Position numbers and translations under genes: made by a program. Shown one piece after another: positions 37,433-46,296 of a DNA stretch of 64,000 nucleotides; the stretch's first letter is position 1; each line of letters starts with the position of its first letter. Location of the stretch: the NCBI RefSeq assembly GCF_900114165.1, contig NZ_FOSB01000001.1, positions 1-64,000 of the forward strand, written 5' to 3'. Source of the stretch: Halobacillus dabanensis (GTDB lineage: Bacteria > Bacillota > Bacilli > Bacillales > Halobacillaceae). The notes beneath the pieces were generated by a model that was not told where the DNA came from, did no database searches, and worked only from the letters and a program-made list of their open reading frames with translations.

Positions 37433-38080
37433 CTACCTCCTTGTTTGACGGTATTGGTACCTTGTCAAAAACCTCAGTTTATCAAACTGTTCAACAGATA
37501 ATTCTGAAACATTCTTTCCTATTTTCACCATAAGGCAATTGGCAGGGTGAGAGATAATTTCAGGATCGTCAGTGGGGGAGGGGGTCAGCCCACCTGCTGC
37601 CATCATTTTTTCCATGACTTTACGGTAATCCCATATGTTTAAGCCCGTTCCTTTTAAATCCCAGTGCCAATAGTATTCGGTAGAAATGATGATATAGTTT
37701 TCCATATATTCATCCATCATTGATACTTGTAATAGTTGGGATCCGATCCGGTATCCGCGAAACTTTGGGATTACTTCAATTGCTCCTAGTTCAATCAATT
37801 CCTCCATATTTCCCTCAGACCAACGCTCTAAGGGATCTGGGTGAAGGTATGTAACATACCCTACAATTTCGTCATTGTTTCTGGCAACGATGATTCGTCC
37901 TTCTTCGAAATCTGCAATCCCTTTTATCGCTTCGAACTGTTTCTCTGGAGGGCGGAAAGCTGTCAACCCTTCATTGAAAGTGTATTTAGACAGATCATCT
38001 GAAGATAATGGGCCTTCGACGATGACCGGTCCATGTTCCGTGTCGAAAGCTTCAAAGTGATAAGTTTTTTCATGATTCAT
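37433..38080 (-). CDS. acuA: protein acetyltransferase AcuA
   Basis: The product is 215 aa, a GNAT fold with the acetyl-CoA loop FRGYRIGSQLLQVSM (R-x-x-x-x-G-S pattern). In B. subtilis AcuA acetylates a lysine of acetyl-CoA synthetase and turns it off. GAGGTGGTGA precedes the ATG. It is the first gene of the acu operon. acsA, divergent from acuA in B. subtilis, is not here; a class A PBP gene lies upstream instead. Confidence 0.93.
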   Translation of the reverse strand: MNHEKTYHFEAFDTEHGPVIVEGPLSSDDLSKYTFNEGLTAFRPPEKQFEAIKGIADFEEGRIIVARNNDEIVGYVTYLHPDPLERWSEGNMEELIELGAIEVIPKFRGYRIGSQLLQVSMMDEYMENYIIISTEYYWHWDLKGTGLNIWDYRKVMEKMMAAGGLTPSPTDDPEIISHPANCLMVKIGKNVSELSVEQFDKLRFLTRYQYRQTRR

Positions 38081-38177
38081 TCAGTCACCACCTCATATAG
38101 ATTAGTAGAATTATTAAATTATTTTCTTTCATTATACATGAAATGAGTAGTAATTTTGTAATTCACACATATAATAA

Positions 38178-38210
38178 GAAAAAATCCGATCGGATGAACC
38201 GATCGGATTT
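38178..38210 (-). terminator. terminator of the PBP gene
   Basis: AAATCCGATCGG pairs with CCGATCGGATTT, with a T-run on the minus strand. Confidence 0.82.
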
Positions 38211-38243
38211 AGTAAGGATAGGCTATTATTCCATTTCATAGTC

Positions 38244-41200
38244 CTATTCGTTTCCGTTACCAGAGTCATTACCGGAATTATCACTTTCTGAATTGTCATT
38301 ACCGGAGTCGTTTTCAGAATCTGAGTCACCGTTATCCGAGTCTCCACTTCCATCCCCGGCATTGTCAGACTCAGTACCGGATTCTCCATCATCAGCTTCT
38401 TCTTCTGATTCATTATTGCTTTCAGATCCAGATTCGCCCTCGTTCGATTCTTCATTGCTGTCATTTTGATTGGAATTACTATTGGAAGAACCATTTCCTG
38501 TAGTGGATTCTCCACTGGAACTACCATCAGAATTACTTTCATCCGTTGGTTCAGGATCAGGCGCACCAGGATTACCTACAGTTGTAGTGTTGGATAAACC
38601 AGATGACTCTCCAAAGTAATCGACTGCTCGGACGGCATAAACTCCTTCAGATCCAGAGAAACTATAGGAATTACCAGAAGTACTCCCAATAAGGGAGAAT
38701 GTCCCCCCCGGTGTAGCTGCACGATAAATTCGGTAGCCAACAACGTCACTGCTCGGAGATGACGACCAGGATATGGACGAGCTGCCTGCTGATGCAGAGC
38801 TTGGTGCAGCTGGTGCTTGACCATCGTTGTCTATGGACGAAGCTGTCGAGCCAATGGAACTTGTAGAAGGAAGCGCTACATTTGACCAGGCAGAGGAACT
38901 TGGCAATAATTCTCTTAACACTTCGCGACTTGTATATCCGTTTTCTTCAAGAAACTCAGGACTAAGTGTCACTCCACCACCATCAATGATAAATTCACCT
39001 GGTGTATTAGGTCCGGCTTCGACAAGCTGATCCTTCACTCTTACAAAATCACCATTGATTAAGCTATCATCTACCTTAGTCGGAGCATAATCTGCATCAT
39101 AAATATCACTCTTGGCAAGTCCTACAGAGGAACATAAATCTGATGCCAGAAGACCGGAGGTTGCACAATAAGAGCGTGTAACCAATCCGCCAGGACTTTC
39201 AAAATCTTTTTCTGGAACCATCAGTCCAGGGCGGATGTCAGACACAGCGTTGACCACATCAGCCCAAAGGCCTTGAGTTCGTTGGTTATAGTTCAAGTGC
39301 TGCATATTTCCTTCTGCGAAACCAGTCCACATTCCGACGGTCACATTAGGGTTTGTTGCTACAAACCAGGAGTCTTTTGTAGATTGGGAAGTACCAGTTT
39401 TACCTGCCCAATCCACGCCACGATTATAAAGTAACCCGCGGACTCTCTGACCTGTACCATATTCAAGGACATCACGCATGACATCGATGGTCAGGTAAGC
39501 AGCTTGTGGGCTGAATACTTCTGTTTCCTCAGCCTCGTGTTCGAAGACGACTTCCCCATCTTTTGTTTCGATTTTTTCAATCATATAAGCGTCCACGAAT
39601 TTACCCATATTGCCGAAAGTAGCATAGGCGTTTATATTATTTTCAACTTTAACCCCGTATTTCAGCCCCCCTAATGCCATCGATTCACTAGAGTAATCTT
39701 GTTTGACAAGGTCTTCTCCCATACCCATCTTCTCTAGATAGTTTTTTACTGGATTTTGGTCGAAAATTTCGTGATATTGTTTAACTGCAGGAACATTATA
39801 TGAGTTTGCCAATGCATACCTTGCTGATACAAATCCACGGTGATTCCTTGAGAAGTTACGGACTTCTTTACCACCGCTGTTGTAGTAATAAGGGACATCT
39901 GCAATAACGGAGCCTGGTTGAGCAGCCCCCAAATCGAAGCTTGGTCCATAAACAAGAAGTGGTTTCATCGTACTTCCATTAGAACGACGTGCTTGAGTGG
40001 CATGGTTCATATTTTCTTCTTCAAAATCATAACCACCGATAAACCCATAAATTTTTCCTGTGGAGTTTTCAATGATCATACTACCCAGCTGGAGAGGGGT
40101 GTCTACTTTTACTTCCTCCCCTTCATTGTTAATGACTGTCTTTTGTCCCCAAGGCCAGTTGTTCTCCGTATACGAATCTCTCACTTTTTGCATAGCATCA
40201 TAGACTTCTTGATCCAGTGTGGTATGAATTTTATATCCGCCGGAAGATAGTTCACGCTCAGCCAATGTCTGGTATTCATCATCAAGCGTATCATCTTCAG
40301 CGAGGTCTTCTTCTGTGTGACCATTTTGTTCCATCAGATATTCCTTGATGCGTTCTTTAGCCCTACTTTTCACTTCTTGATTGATGGCAGGGTAAGTGCT
40401 CAAGGCAGTAGCTTTTGGTTCGGCCAGTGTTTCTTCATTTATTTCGAAACTCATCGCTTCATCATACTCTGACTGTGTAATATATTCGGCCTCTAGCATC
40501 CGTTCGAGAACTTCGTGCATACGATCAATCCCAGGCTCCAAATTCTCCGCTTCTTTAATCGATCCATCATTATAAAAAGGGGTATAGGCAAACGGGGATT
40601 GTGGCATACCTGCAATATAAGCAGATTGTGCTAAGTTTAATTCACTAGCATCTATTCCGAATATGCCCTGTGCAGCAGTTTGAACACCTGCCACATTCTG
40701 TCCATTGGCATTTCTTCCGAATGGAACAATATTCAGATAAGCTTCTAATATATCATCTTTATCTAGAAAGCGTTCGACTCTTAAAGCGAGGAGCATTTCT
40801 TTTGCTTTTCGCTCAAAAGAAACTTCATTCGTCAAAATCTGGTTTTTGACAATCTGTTGCGTTAATGTACTACCTCCAGTTTTGACTGATGAATTCATCA
40901 CTTCTTGCATTACTGCACGCATGACAGCTTTCGGAACAACACCCTTATGTTCGCCGAAGTATTCATCTTCTGTCGCAATAACCGCATTTTTTACGTGGCC
41001 GCTCACATTAGACAGTTGAACTTCTTCCCGATAGATGTCCGATTGGATGTCGCCGATTTCGGTCTCTTCGTCATTGAAATACATGGTTGAAGTCTCCGCA
41101 TAGTTATAAATGGTCTCTTTCATTTCTTCTTTACTTCTGACTTCTTCATCTTTGACAAGAGAAGCGAAATAGCCGGCTCCGACCCCGCCAGCAAAAAATA

Positions 41201-41345
41201 GCCCGACGACCCCAATGATTATAAAAAATAAGATGACGTTCCAGACGACATCATAAGTAATCCGACTATTCTTCTGTATATTTTCGTTTCGCCATAATGA
41301 TCGGAAGTCCAGCTTATTTCTACCTTTCTTTTGGTTATTAGACAT
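38244..41345 (-). CDS. class A penicillin-binding protein (PBP1A type) with Fn3 and acidic tail
   Basis: The product is 1033 aa. An N-terminal anchor helix (about residues 28-55) leads to the glycosyltransferase-51 domain with ATEDEYFGEHKG and GGSTLTQQIVKN. The transpeptidase domain has SxxK (GSTMKPLL), SxN (ANSYNVPA) and KTG (AGKTGTSQ). A fibronectin type III domain (about 845-930) and a tail of about 100 residues of Ser, Asn, Gly, Asp and Glu follow. It polymerises and cross-links peptidoglycan outside the membrane. The ATG at 41345 has AGGAGG 8 bases upstream; the longer ORF to 41501 has none. Confidence 0.92.
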   Translation of the reverse strand: MSNNQKKGRNKLDFRSLWRNENIQKNSRITYDVVWNVILFFIIIGVVGLFFAGGVGAGYFASLVKDEEVRSKEEMKETIYNYAETSTMYFNDEETEIGDIQSDIYREEVQLSNVSGHVKNAVIATEDEYFGEHKGVVPKAVMRAVMQEVMNSSVKTGGSTLTQQIVKNQILTNEVSFERKAKEMLLALRVERFLDKDDILEAYLNIVPFGRNANGQNVAGVQTAAQGIFGIDASELNLAQSAYIAGMPQSPFAYTPFYNDGSIKEAENLEPGIDRMHEVLERMLEAEYITQSEYDEAMSFEINEETLAEPKATALSTYPAINQEVKSRAKERIKEYLMEQNGHTEEDLAEDDTLDDEYQTLAERELSSGGYKIHTTLDQEVYDAMQKVRDSYTENNWPWGQKTVINNEGEEVKVDTPLQLGSMIIENSTGKIYGFIGGYDFEEENMNHATQARRSNGSTMKPLLVYGPSFDLGAAQPGSVIADVPYYYNSGGKEVRNFSRNHRGFVSARYALANSYNVPAVKQYHEIFDQNPVKNYLEKMGMGEDLVKQDYSSESMALGGLKYGVKVENNINAYATFGNMGKFVDAYMIEKIETKDGEVVFEHEAEETEVFSPQAAYLTIDVMRDVLEYGTGQRVRGLLYNRGVDWAGKTGTSQSTKDSWFVATNPNVTVGMWTGFAEGNMQHLNYNQRTQGLWADVVNAVSDIRPGLMVPEKDFESPGGLVTRSYCATSGLLASDLCSSVGLAKSDIYDADYAPTKVDDSLINGDFVRVKDQLVEAGPNTPGEFIIDGGGVTLSPEFLEENGYTSREVLRELLPSSSAWSNVALPSTSSIGSTASSIDNDGQAPAAPSSASAGSSSISWSSSPSSDVVGYRIYRAATPGGTFSLIGSTSGNSYSFSGSEGVYAVRAVDYFGESSGLSNTTTVGNPGAPDPEPTDESNSDGSSSGESTTGNGSSNSNSNQNDSNEESNEGESGSESNNESEEEADDGESGTESDNAGDGSGDSDNGDSDSENDSGNDNSESDNSGNDSGNGNE

Positions 41346-41469
41346 GATAATACCTCCTAAAAAATCCATACACATTATAACACACCGGCTAAAAATAGGA
41401 CATGCTTCCACACGATGAATTTGTTGCTTTTTTTCGGTGGGTATGATAAATATAGTACATAGTTGAATA

Positions 41470-41702
41470 TGCGTGCGTTGAAGGACTGGAGTAGAAATCA
41501 AATCCCTGTTGCAGAGAGCTGGCGGTGGTGAAAGCTAGTACATATTTGATTTCGAATTACGACCTGGAGCATTCTTCTGGTATGAATCAGAAGACGGTGA
41601 AATCCGATATCTATAGAAGTGGCACATTCATTGTGCAACAAGGGTGGTACCGCGAAAAGACCTCGTCCCTTTTACCAGGGGATGGGGTCTTTTGTTTTTA
41701 TA
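41470..41702 (+). ncRNA. T-box riboswitch (tyrosine)
   Basis: The conserved T-box AGGGTGGTACCGCG is at 41641-41654. A specifier region lies at 41551-41560 with codon TAC (41558-41560) for tyrosine. An AGAGAGCTG-type segment lies upstream. The terminator stem GACCTCGTCCC / GGGGATGGGGTC (about 41659-41689) is followed by T's. Uncharged tRNA-Tyr would pair with the specifier and T-box and allow transcription of tyrS. Outer limits are approximate. Confidence 0.92.
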
Positions 41703-41781
41703 GAAAATTCCTCTCCACGTCCCGAACAACCATACCATAGCCCAACCAATATAGTAGAAACAGAAATATAGGAGTGATCAA

Positions 41782-43050
41782 ATGGATATAATAAAAGACT
41801 TACAAGAACGCGGGCTCATTAATCAAATGACAGATGAAGAAGGTTTGAAAAAGCACCTGGCGAATGAACAGGTAACTCTTTACTGTGGTTTTGACCCGAC
41901 AGCAGACAGTTTGCATATCGGTCATTTACTTCCCGTATTGATGTTGAAAAGATTTCAGATCGCTGGCCACCGCCCAATCGCGCTAGTTGGTGGTGGAACA
42001 GGAATGATTGGTGACCCGAGTGGTCGTTCAACAGAACGACAATTGAACAGTGCAGACGTGGTAAAAGGGTACAGTGAACGTATTAAAGAACAGCTTGCAA
42101 AAATCCTTAACTTTGATGAAGGAGAAAATGCAGCTGTTGCCCGAAATAATCATGAATGGCTCTCCCAAATGACCATCATCGATTTCCTGCGAGATACAGG
42201 GAAACACTTTGGGATAAATTACATGCTGGCAAAAGACTCTGTCGAATCAAGAATAGAACAAGGGATCAGTTTTACAGAATTCACTTACATGATCCTTCAA
42301 TCTCTTGATTTCCAAAAATTATATGAAAAAGAGAATTGCACTTTGCAGATAGGCGGAAGTGATCAGTGGGGGAATATTACTGCTGGTCTAGAATTGCTTA
42401 GACGCTCTGCTGCAGGTGAATCAGAAGTGGAAGCTTACGGGCTGACAGTTCCGTTAATTACGAAGGCCGATGGTTCTAAATTCGGTAAAACTGCAGGAGG
42501 AGCTATTTGGCTTGATCCAGAAAAGACATCCCCTTACGAGTTTTACCAGTTTTGGATCAATGCCGATGACCGTGATGTCATCCGATTTATGAAATATTTC
42601 ACATTCTTGAGTCTGGATGAAATCGCAGAATTAGAGAAAGAAGTGGAGACACAACCGGAGAAACGTGTGGCCCAGCGCCGTCTAGCTGAAGAAATGACGA
42701 AAATAGTTCACGATGAACAAGCTTTAAAGCAGGCAGAGCGCATTTCTGCCGCATTGTTCAGTGGAGATATTAAGGCTTTGTCTGGTACGGAAATAGAACA
42801 AGGGTTCAAAGATGTACCGACATATCATTCAGAAGCAAAAGAACCTCAATTATTGGACTTGCTTGTAGAAGCTGGCATTTCTTCCTCTAAGAGACAAGCT
42901 AGAGAAGATATTGGGAATGGAGCTGTTTATATTAATGGTGAACGAAACCAGGATGTGAAACACACTATTAATGAAGCGGACCGTATAGAAGATCAATTTA
43001 CAATTATCCGTCGTGGTAAAAAGAAATATTTCCTTATTCGTTTTCAATAG
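41782..43050 (+). CDS. tyrS: tyrosyl-tRNA synthetase
   Basis: The product is 422 aa, class I. The HIGH-type motif PTADSLHIGHLLP (around residues 40-52), the tyrosine-binding QIGGSDQWGNI and the KMSKS-type KFGKT are all present. A C-terminal S4-like domain (SSKRQAREDIGNGAVYINGE) binds the tRNA. Expression is controlled by the T-box upstream. This is TyrS rather than TyrZ, judged by length and place beside rpsD. Confidence 0.95.
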   Translation: MDIIKDLQERGLINQMTDEEGLKKHLANEQVTLYCGFDPTADSLHIGHLLPVLMLKRFQIAGHRPIALVGGGTGMIGDPSGRSTERQLNSADVVKGYSERIKEQLAKILNFDEGENAAVARNNHEWLSQMTIIDFLRDTGKHFGINYMLAKDSVESRIEQGISFTEFTYMILQSLDFQKLYEKENCTLQIGGSDQWGNITAGLELLRRSAAGESEVEAYGLTVPLITKADGSKFGKTAGGAIWLDPEKTSPYEFYQFWINADDRDVIRFMKYFTFLSLDEIAELEKEVETQPEKRVAQRRLAEEMTKIVHDEQALKQAERISAALFSGDIKALSGTEIEQGFKDVPTYHSEAKEPQLLDLLVEAGISSSKRQAREDIGNGAVYINGERNQDVKHTINEADRIEDQFTIIRRGKKKYFLIRFQ

Positions 43051-43056
43051 GGATGA

Positions 43057-43092
43057 AAACTAGCATCTTTTAAAAGGTGCTAGTTTTTTTAT
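43057..43092 (+). terminator. tyrS terminator
   Basis: AACTAGCATCTTTT pairs with AAAAGGTGCTAGTT, followed by seven T's. Confidence 0.85.
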
Positions 43093-43099
43093 TATTTGT

Positions 43100-43135
43100 T
43101 CATAAAAAAACCCGCCGAAAAGTCGACGGGTTTTT
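43100..43135 (-). terminator. rpsD terminator
   Basis: AAACCCG with a short stem-loop and CGGGTTT gives a T-run on the minus strand. Confidence 0.8.
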
Positions 43136-43146
43136 GAAATCTGTTA

Positions 43147-43749
43147 TTAACGGGAGTAGAATTCAACGATAAGAGCTTCATTGATTTCAGATGGAAGCTC
43201 AGAACGCTCAGGGAAACGAGTGTACGTACCTTCACGCTTGTCTTCGTCGAAAGTAAGGTATTCAGGTACGAAGTTGTTCACTTCGATAGCCTCTTCTACG
43301 ACGTTAAGTTTTTGAGATTTTTCACGAAGGCTGATCACTTGACCAGGTGCTACGCGGTAAGATGGGATGTCTACGCGTCCACCATCTACGGTTACGTGAC
43401 CGTGTGTAACTAGCTGACGAGCCTGGTTGCGCGTACGAGCTAGACCTAGACGGTAAACTAGGTTATCCAAACGGGATTCAAGAAGGATCATGAAGTTTTC
43501 ACCGTGGATCCCTTTCATGTTACCCGCTTCTTCAAACAAACGACGGAATTGACGCTCAGTCAAACCGTACATGAAACGAAGCTTTTGCTTCTCTTGTAGT
43601 TGAAGACCGAATTCGGATAGTTTTTTACGTTGGTTTGGACCATGTTGTCCAGGTGCGTAAGGGCGCTTTTCTAGCTCCTTACCAGTTCCGCTTAAAGAAA
43701 TACCATAACGACGTGATTTTTTCCAGGTTGGACCTGTATATCGTGCCAT
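43147..43749 (-). CDS. rpsD: 30S ribosomal protein S4
   Basis: The product is 200 aa and full length: [20 protein letters not shown] at the start and an S4 RNA-binding domain ([19 protein letters not shown]). It binds 16S rRNA early in 30S assembly. In Bacillus it also represses its own gene by binding the mRNA leader; the leader signals are visible upstream. GGAGGAAA precedes the ATG. Confidence 0.97.
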   Translation of the reverse strand: MARYTGPTWKKSRRYGISLSGTGKELEKRPYAPGQHGPNQRKKLSEFGLQLQEKQKLRFMYGLTERQFRRLFEEAGNMKGIHGENFMILLESRLDNLVYRLGLARTRNQARQLVTHGHVTVDGGRVDIPSYRVAPGQVISLREKSQKLNVVEEAIEVNNFVPEYLTFDEDKREGTYTRFPERSELPSEINEALIVEFYSR

Positions 43750-43930
43750 AGGAATTTCCTCCTTTTTATTTTATTTTGCATAAAATAAAAACAGTGTGTC
43801 CCTTTGTTCACTGCTCATTATGTTTTCATGCACCTTCGCCCCAGCAGCAGAGAGTTACGCGATGCACCTCATCTTAGAGGAACAAAATGATAACAATGAC
43901 GGTTCACATAGGCTGCCATTTATTTTACAC
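43750..43930 (-). ncRNA. S4 autoregulatory leader of rpsD
   Basis: From the promoter at 43938-43966 the mRNA has about 180 untranslated bases. On the minus strand it contains CAGTG...CACTG stems around AACAAAGGGACA, repeated GGTGCAT segments and a TAACTCTCTGCTGCTGGGG stretch. These could form the nested stems or pseudoknot known for Firmicute rpsD leaders. The family assignment is from position and memory of the motif, not from a covariance search. Confidence 0.6.
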
Positions 43931-43937
43931 AAAGACC

Positions 43938-43966
43938 ATTATAATTTTATTCCTCCAGTAAGTCAA
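43938..43966 (-). promoter_or_regulatory. strong sigma-A promoter of rpsD
   Basis: On the minus strand: TTGACT, a 17-bp spacer and TATAAT. A near-consensus promoter fits a ribosomal protein gene. Confidence 0.8.
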
Positions 43967-44095
43967 GGTGTTTCTTGTCTTTCTCTGAAACTTAATATAT
44001 TTATATTTCTATGGAATTCATAGAGAGGTATAACCTCTACTATAAGGTATTTATTTAACAATCGTACAAAGCTCTTAATAAAGCCAAGGGGAATG

Positions 44096-44130
44096 AAAAC
44101 TCCCGCCCCAAGTTTTGGAGCGGGAGTTTT
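44096..44130 (-). terminator. terminator of the fRMsr gene
   Basis: AAAACTCCCGC pairs with GCGGGAGTTTT, with a T-run on the minus strand. Confidence 0.82.
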
Positions 44131-44138
44131 ACTCTTCT

Positions 44139-44618
44139 TTAAATATAATGTTGGATAATTTCCACAAATTCTGCCAGCTTTTCTTCGTCCATTTTGTCAA
44201 ATCTGCCTTTTGATGGGCTGTCGATATCCAGCACACCGTATATTTCTCCATCTTTGAAGATAGGTACTACAATCTCAGATTGACTAGCAGCATCACAAGC
44301 GATATGTCCGGGGAACTTATGGACATCCTCTATTCGCTGGACACTTCTCTCCGACACAGCTGTGCCGCACACACCTTTTCCTGATGGTATTCTTACACAT
44401 GCCGGTAAACCTTGAAATGGTCCTAGAATAAGCTGGTTTTCTTTCCAGAGATAAAAGCCGACCCAGTTAACATCGTCTAGGAATTGGTTCAGTAAAGAGG
44501 ATGCATTCGATAAATTAGCGATGACATCTGGTTCATCTTCAATGAGGGCTTTCAATTGTTTATTCAACAAATCATAATTTTCTGTTTTAGTACCCGTATA
44601 AGAAGCGGATTGGAACAT
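44139..44618 (-). CDS. ytsP: free methionine-(R)-sulfoxide reductase, GAF domain (YtsP)
   Basis: The product is 159 aa, a single GAF domain. The redox cysteines are visible in LPACVRIPSGKGVCGTAV and GHIACDAASQSEIVVPIF, the set that defines fRMsr. It reduces free methionine-R-sulfoxide with thioredoxin in the cytosol. The position between rpsD and refZ matches B. subtilis ytsP, although ytrP is missing here. Confidence 0.9.
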   Translation of the reverse strand: MFQSASYTGTKTENYDLLNKQLKALIEDEPDVIANLSNASSLLNQFLDDVNWVGFYLWKENQLILGPFQGLPACVRIPSGKGVCGTAVSERSVQRIEDVHKFPGHIACDAASQSEIVVPIFKDGEIYGVLDIDSPSKGRFDKMDEEKLAEFVEIIQHYI

Positions 44619-44740
44619 AGGAATACCTCCAAGTTTTAGAGTTTTTCGGCAAAAGTAAGTTTTATGTCGTTATTTGGTGGACGATTGGCAGCAGGAAATA
44701 CAACAATAATAGCGAATCTCCCTTATGAGGGGGAAAAAAT

Positions 44741-45343
44741 ATGAATCGACCGAATCCAACGCGTGATAAAGTGTTAGATGTAGCCTGCCGCCTTTTCTAC
44801 AGTCAAGGATTTAATGGAACATCTGTAAGAGACATTGCTAATGCAGCGGGTGTTAATGTCTCTCTAATCCATTATTACTTTAAAAGTAAGCAAGGTCTTT
44901 TTGAATCGCTAGCTATCAGCTATTTTGAACCTTATTTGGAAATGTTGGAAAGCGAGCTGCCCTCGGATGGTGAAAACCATTTTGATACTTTAGTGAGAAA
45001 AATTCTACATTATAAACAATCGAATTATCAACTATCTTGCTTGCTGAATAGAGAATTATCTTTAAACACTATATTTGCCAGAGAAATGCTAGTTACTTAC
45101 TTGGCAAAGGAAAACCATTTATTCGCGCGTATCCTTTTTCATAAAAAATCTCATGTAGATATTACCTTCAAGGAAAAACTTTGTTTGTTGCAATTTAAAG
45201 GACTGTTAAATGCTCCTTTTATGATGCCACATGAATTTAAAGATCCTTTCATTACAGATGCATCCCTCAACCATTTCGTAGACACATATAGTCGCCTGAT
45301 GCATGATCACACATCGGTGCAATTGCTTGCCGCTAAGGTTTGA
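44741..45343 (+). CDS. refZ: TetR-family regulator RefZ
   Basis: The product is 200 aa. The N-terminal TetR HTH is clear: GTSVRDIANAAGVNVSLIHY, then YFKSKQGLFES. The C-terminal part matches RefZ (YttP) by context (ytsP, refZ, hisJ, ezrA). RefZ binds palindromic sites near the origin and affects FtsZ-ring placement at sporulation. GAGGGGG precedes the ATG. It overlaps the convergent hisJ by 11 bp. Confidence 0.85.
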   Translation: MNRPNPTRDKVLDVACRLFYSQGFNGTSVRDIANAAGVNVSLIHYYFKSKQGLFESLAISYFEPYLEMLESELPSDGENHFDTLVRKILHYKQSNYQLSCLLNRELSLNTIFAREMLVTYLAKENHLFARILFHKKSHVDITFKEKLCLLQFKGLLNAPFMMPHEFKDPFITDASLNHFVDTYSRLMHDHTSVQLLAAKV

Positions 45344-46136
45344 GAAGGGTCTTTTCGATTTCTTCCAAGCCTTGTCCCAAAGCAGAAGCGGCATGAGCAT
45401 CCGAACCATAGATGAGTGGAATACCCATTTCATAGGCTTGTCTCGCCAAACCAAGGGGAGGATAGGCCTCTTTGCAATGGCTTTTTTTGATGCCTGCACC
45501 GTTATAGTCCAAGGTGTAATCATTTTCTTTAACGACTTCGAGAAACTCTATGGCATAGGCAGTCCAATGATCTGGATAAGGAAAAAGGTTTTGAAATTTT
45601 TTCACGAGGGTCATATGCCCAATACGGATGGGTTTGTATTTCCCCAAATCACTGTGTATCGATTTGATTAACGTCTTGTAATATGCCTCGTAAAGCTTTT
45701 GAGTTCCACCCAAATCCCTTAAGGCTGCTTCATACATGTCCGGACTATAGTCAATGCAATACCACCCATTGTCTCCTTTCTGAAAATGAACAGAGAGAAT
45801 ACTATCATCCAACGAGGGTCCGTAAGTATCCAGGAAGCTTTTTGTCTCTTTTTCATACCCTTCTATAAAATCGATTTCAAACCCTTTTAAAATTTCGATG
45901 TCATGCTTGTAAATCTCTTTTAATTTTTCTATTTCTTTCAAATAGGTCTCCACTTCAGATAAAGCCATCCCACTGTCCTTTTGTGGTACTGGGTCAGAAA
46001 AAGATGGTGGGAGAGGAGCGTGTTCTGTGAATGTCATACTTTGGTATCCTAATTGGATTCCTTGCTCAATATACTCCTTTAGAGAGTCTGTAGTCCCGTG
46101 AGGGCAATAAGGAGAGTGAATATGACCGTCTCTCAT
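45333..46136 (-). CDS. hisJ: histidinol-phosphatase HisJ (PHP family)
   Basis: The product is 267 aa. The PHP metal motifs are visible: RDGHIHSPYCPHG at the N-terminus, FTEHAPLPP, later LSVHF, HMTLV and the end YGSDAHAASALGQG. It removes phosphate from histidinol phosphate in histidine synthesis, although the his operon is not here. The ATG at 46136 has AAAGGAG upstream; the longer ORF to 46235 lacks family homology. Confidence 0.93.
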   Translation of the reverse strand: MRDGHIHSPYCPHGTTDSLKEYIEQGIQLGYQSMTFTEHAPLPPSFSDPVPQKDSGMALSEVETYLKEIEKLKEIYKHDIEILKGFEIDFIEGYEKETKSFLDTYGPSLDDSILSVHFQKGDNGWYCIDYSPDMYEAALRDLGGTQKLYEAYYKTLIKSIHSDLGKYKPIRIGHMTLVKKFQNLFPYPDHWTAYAIEFLEVVKENDYTLDYNGAGIKKSHCKEAYPPLGLARQAYEMGIPLIYGSDAHAASALGQGLEEIEKTLLKP

Positions 46137-46296
46137 TTTGCCGGTCTCCTTTCTGATTGAATTTTTTGTCAATATGATAATAAATTTGAAATATTTTAGC
46201 CAAAAGGATGATTTACATGGTATCATTATAAACAACTAAATCATAATTCGGAACGTAATACATCCGTATGACACGTTTAATGTAAGGAGGCTATTT

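Noticed and set aside
41525-41740. 71-codon frame upstream of tyrS
   Set aside because: It overlaps the T-box specifier, antiterminator and terminator, so the sequence is explained by RNA structure.
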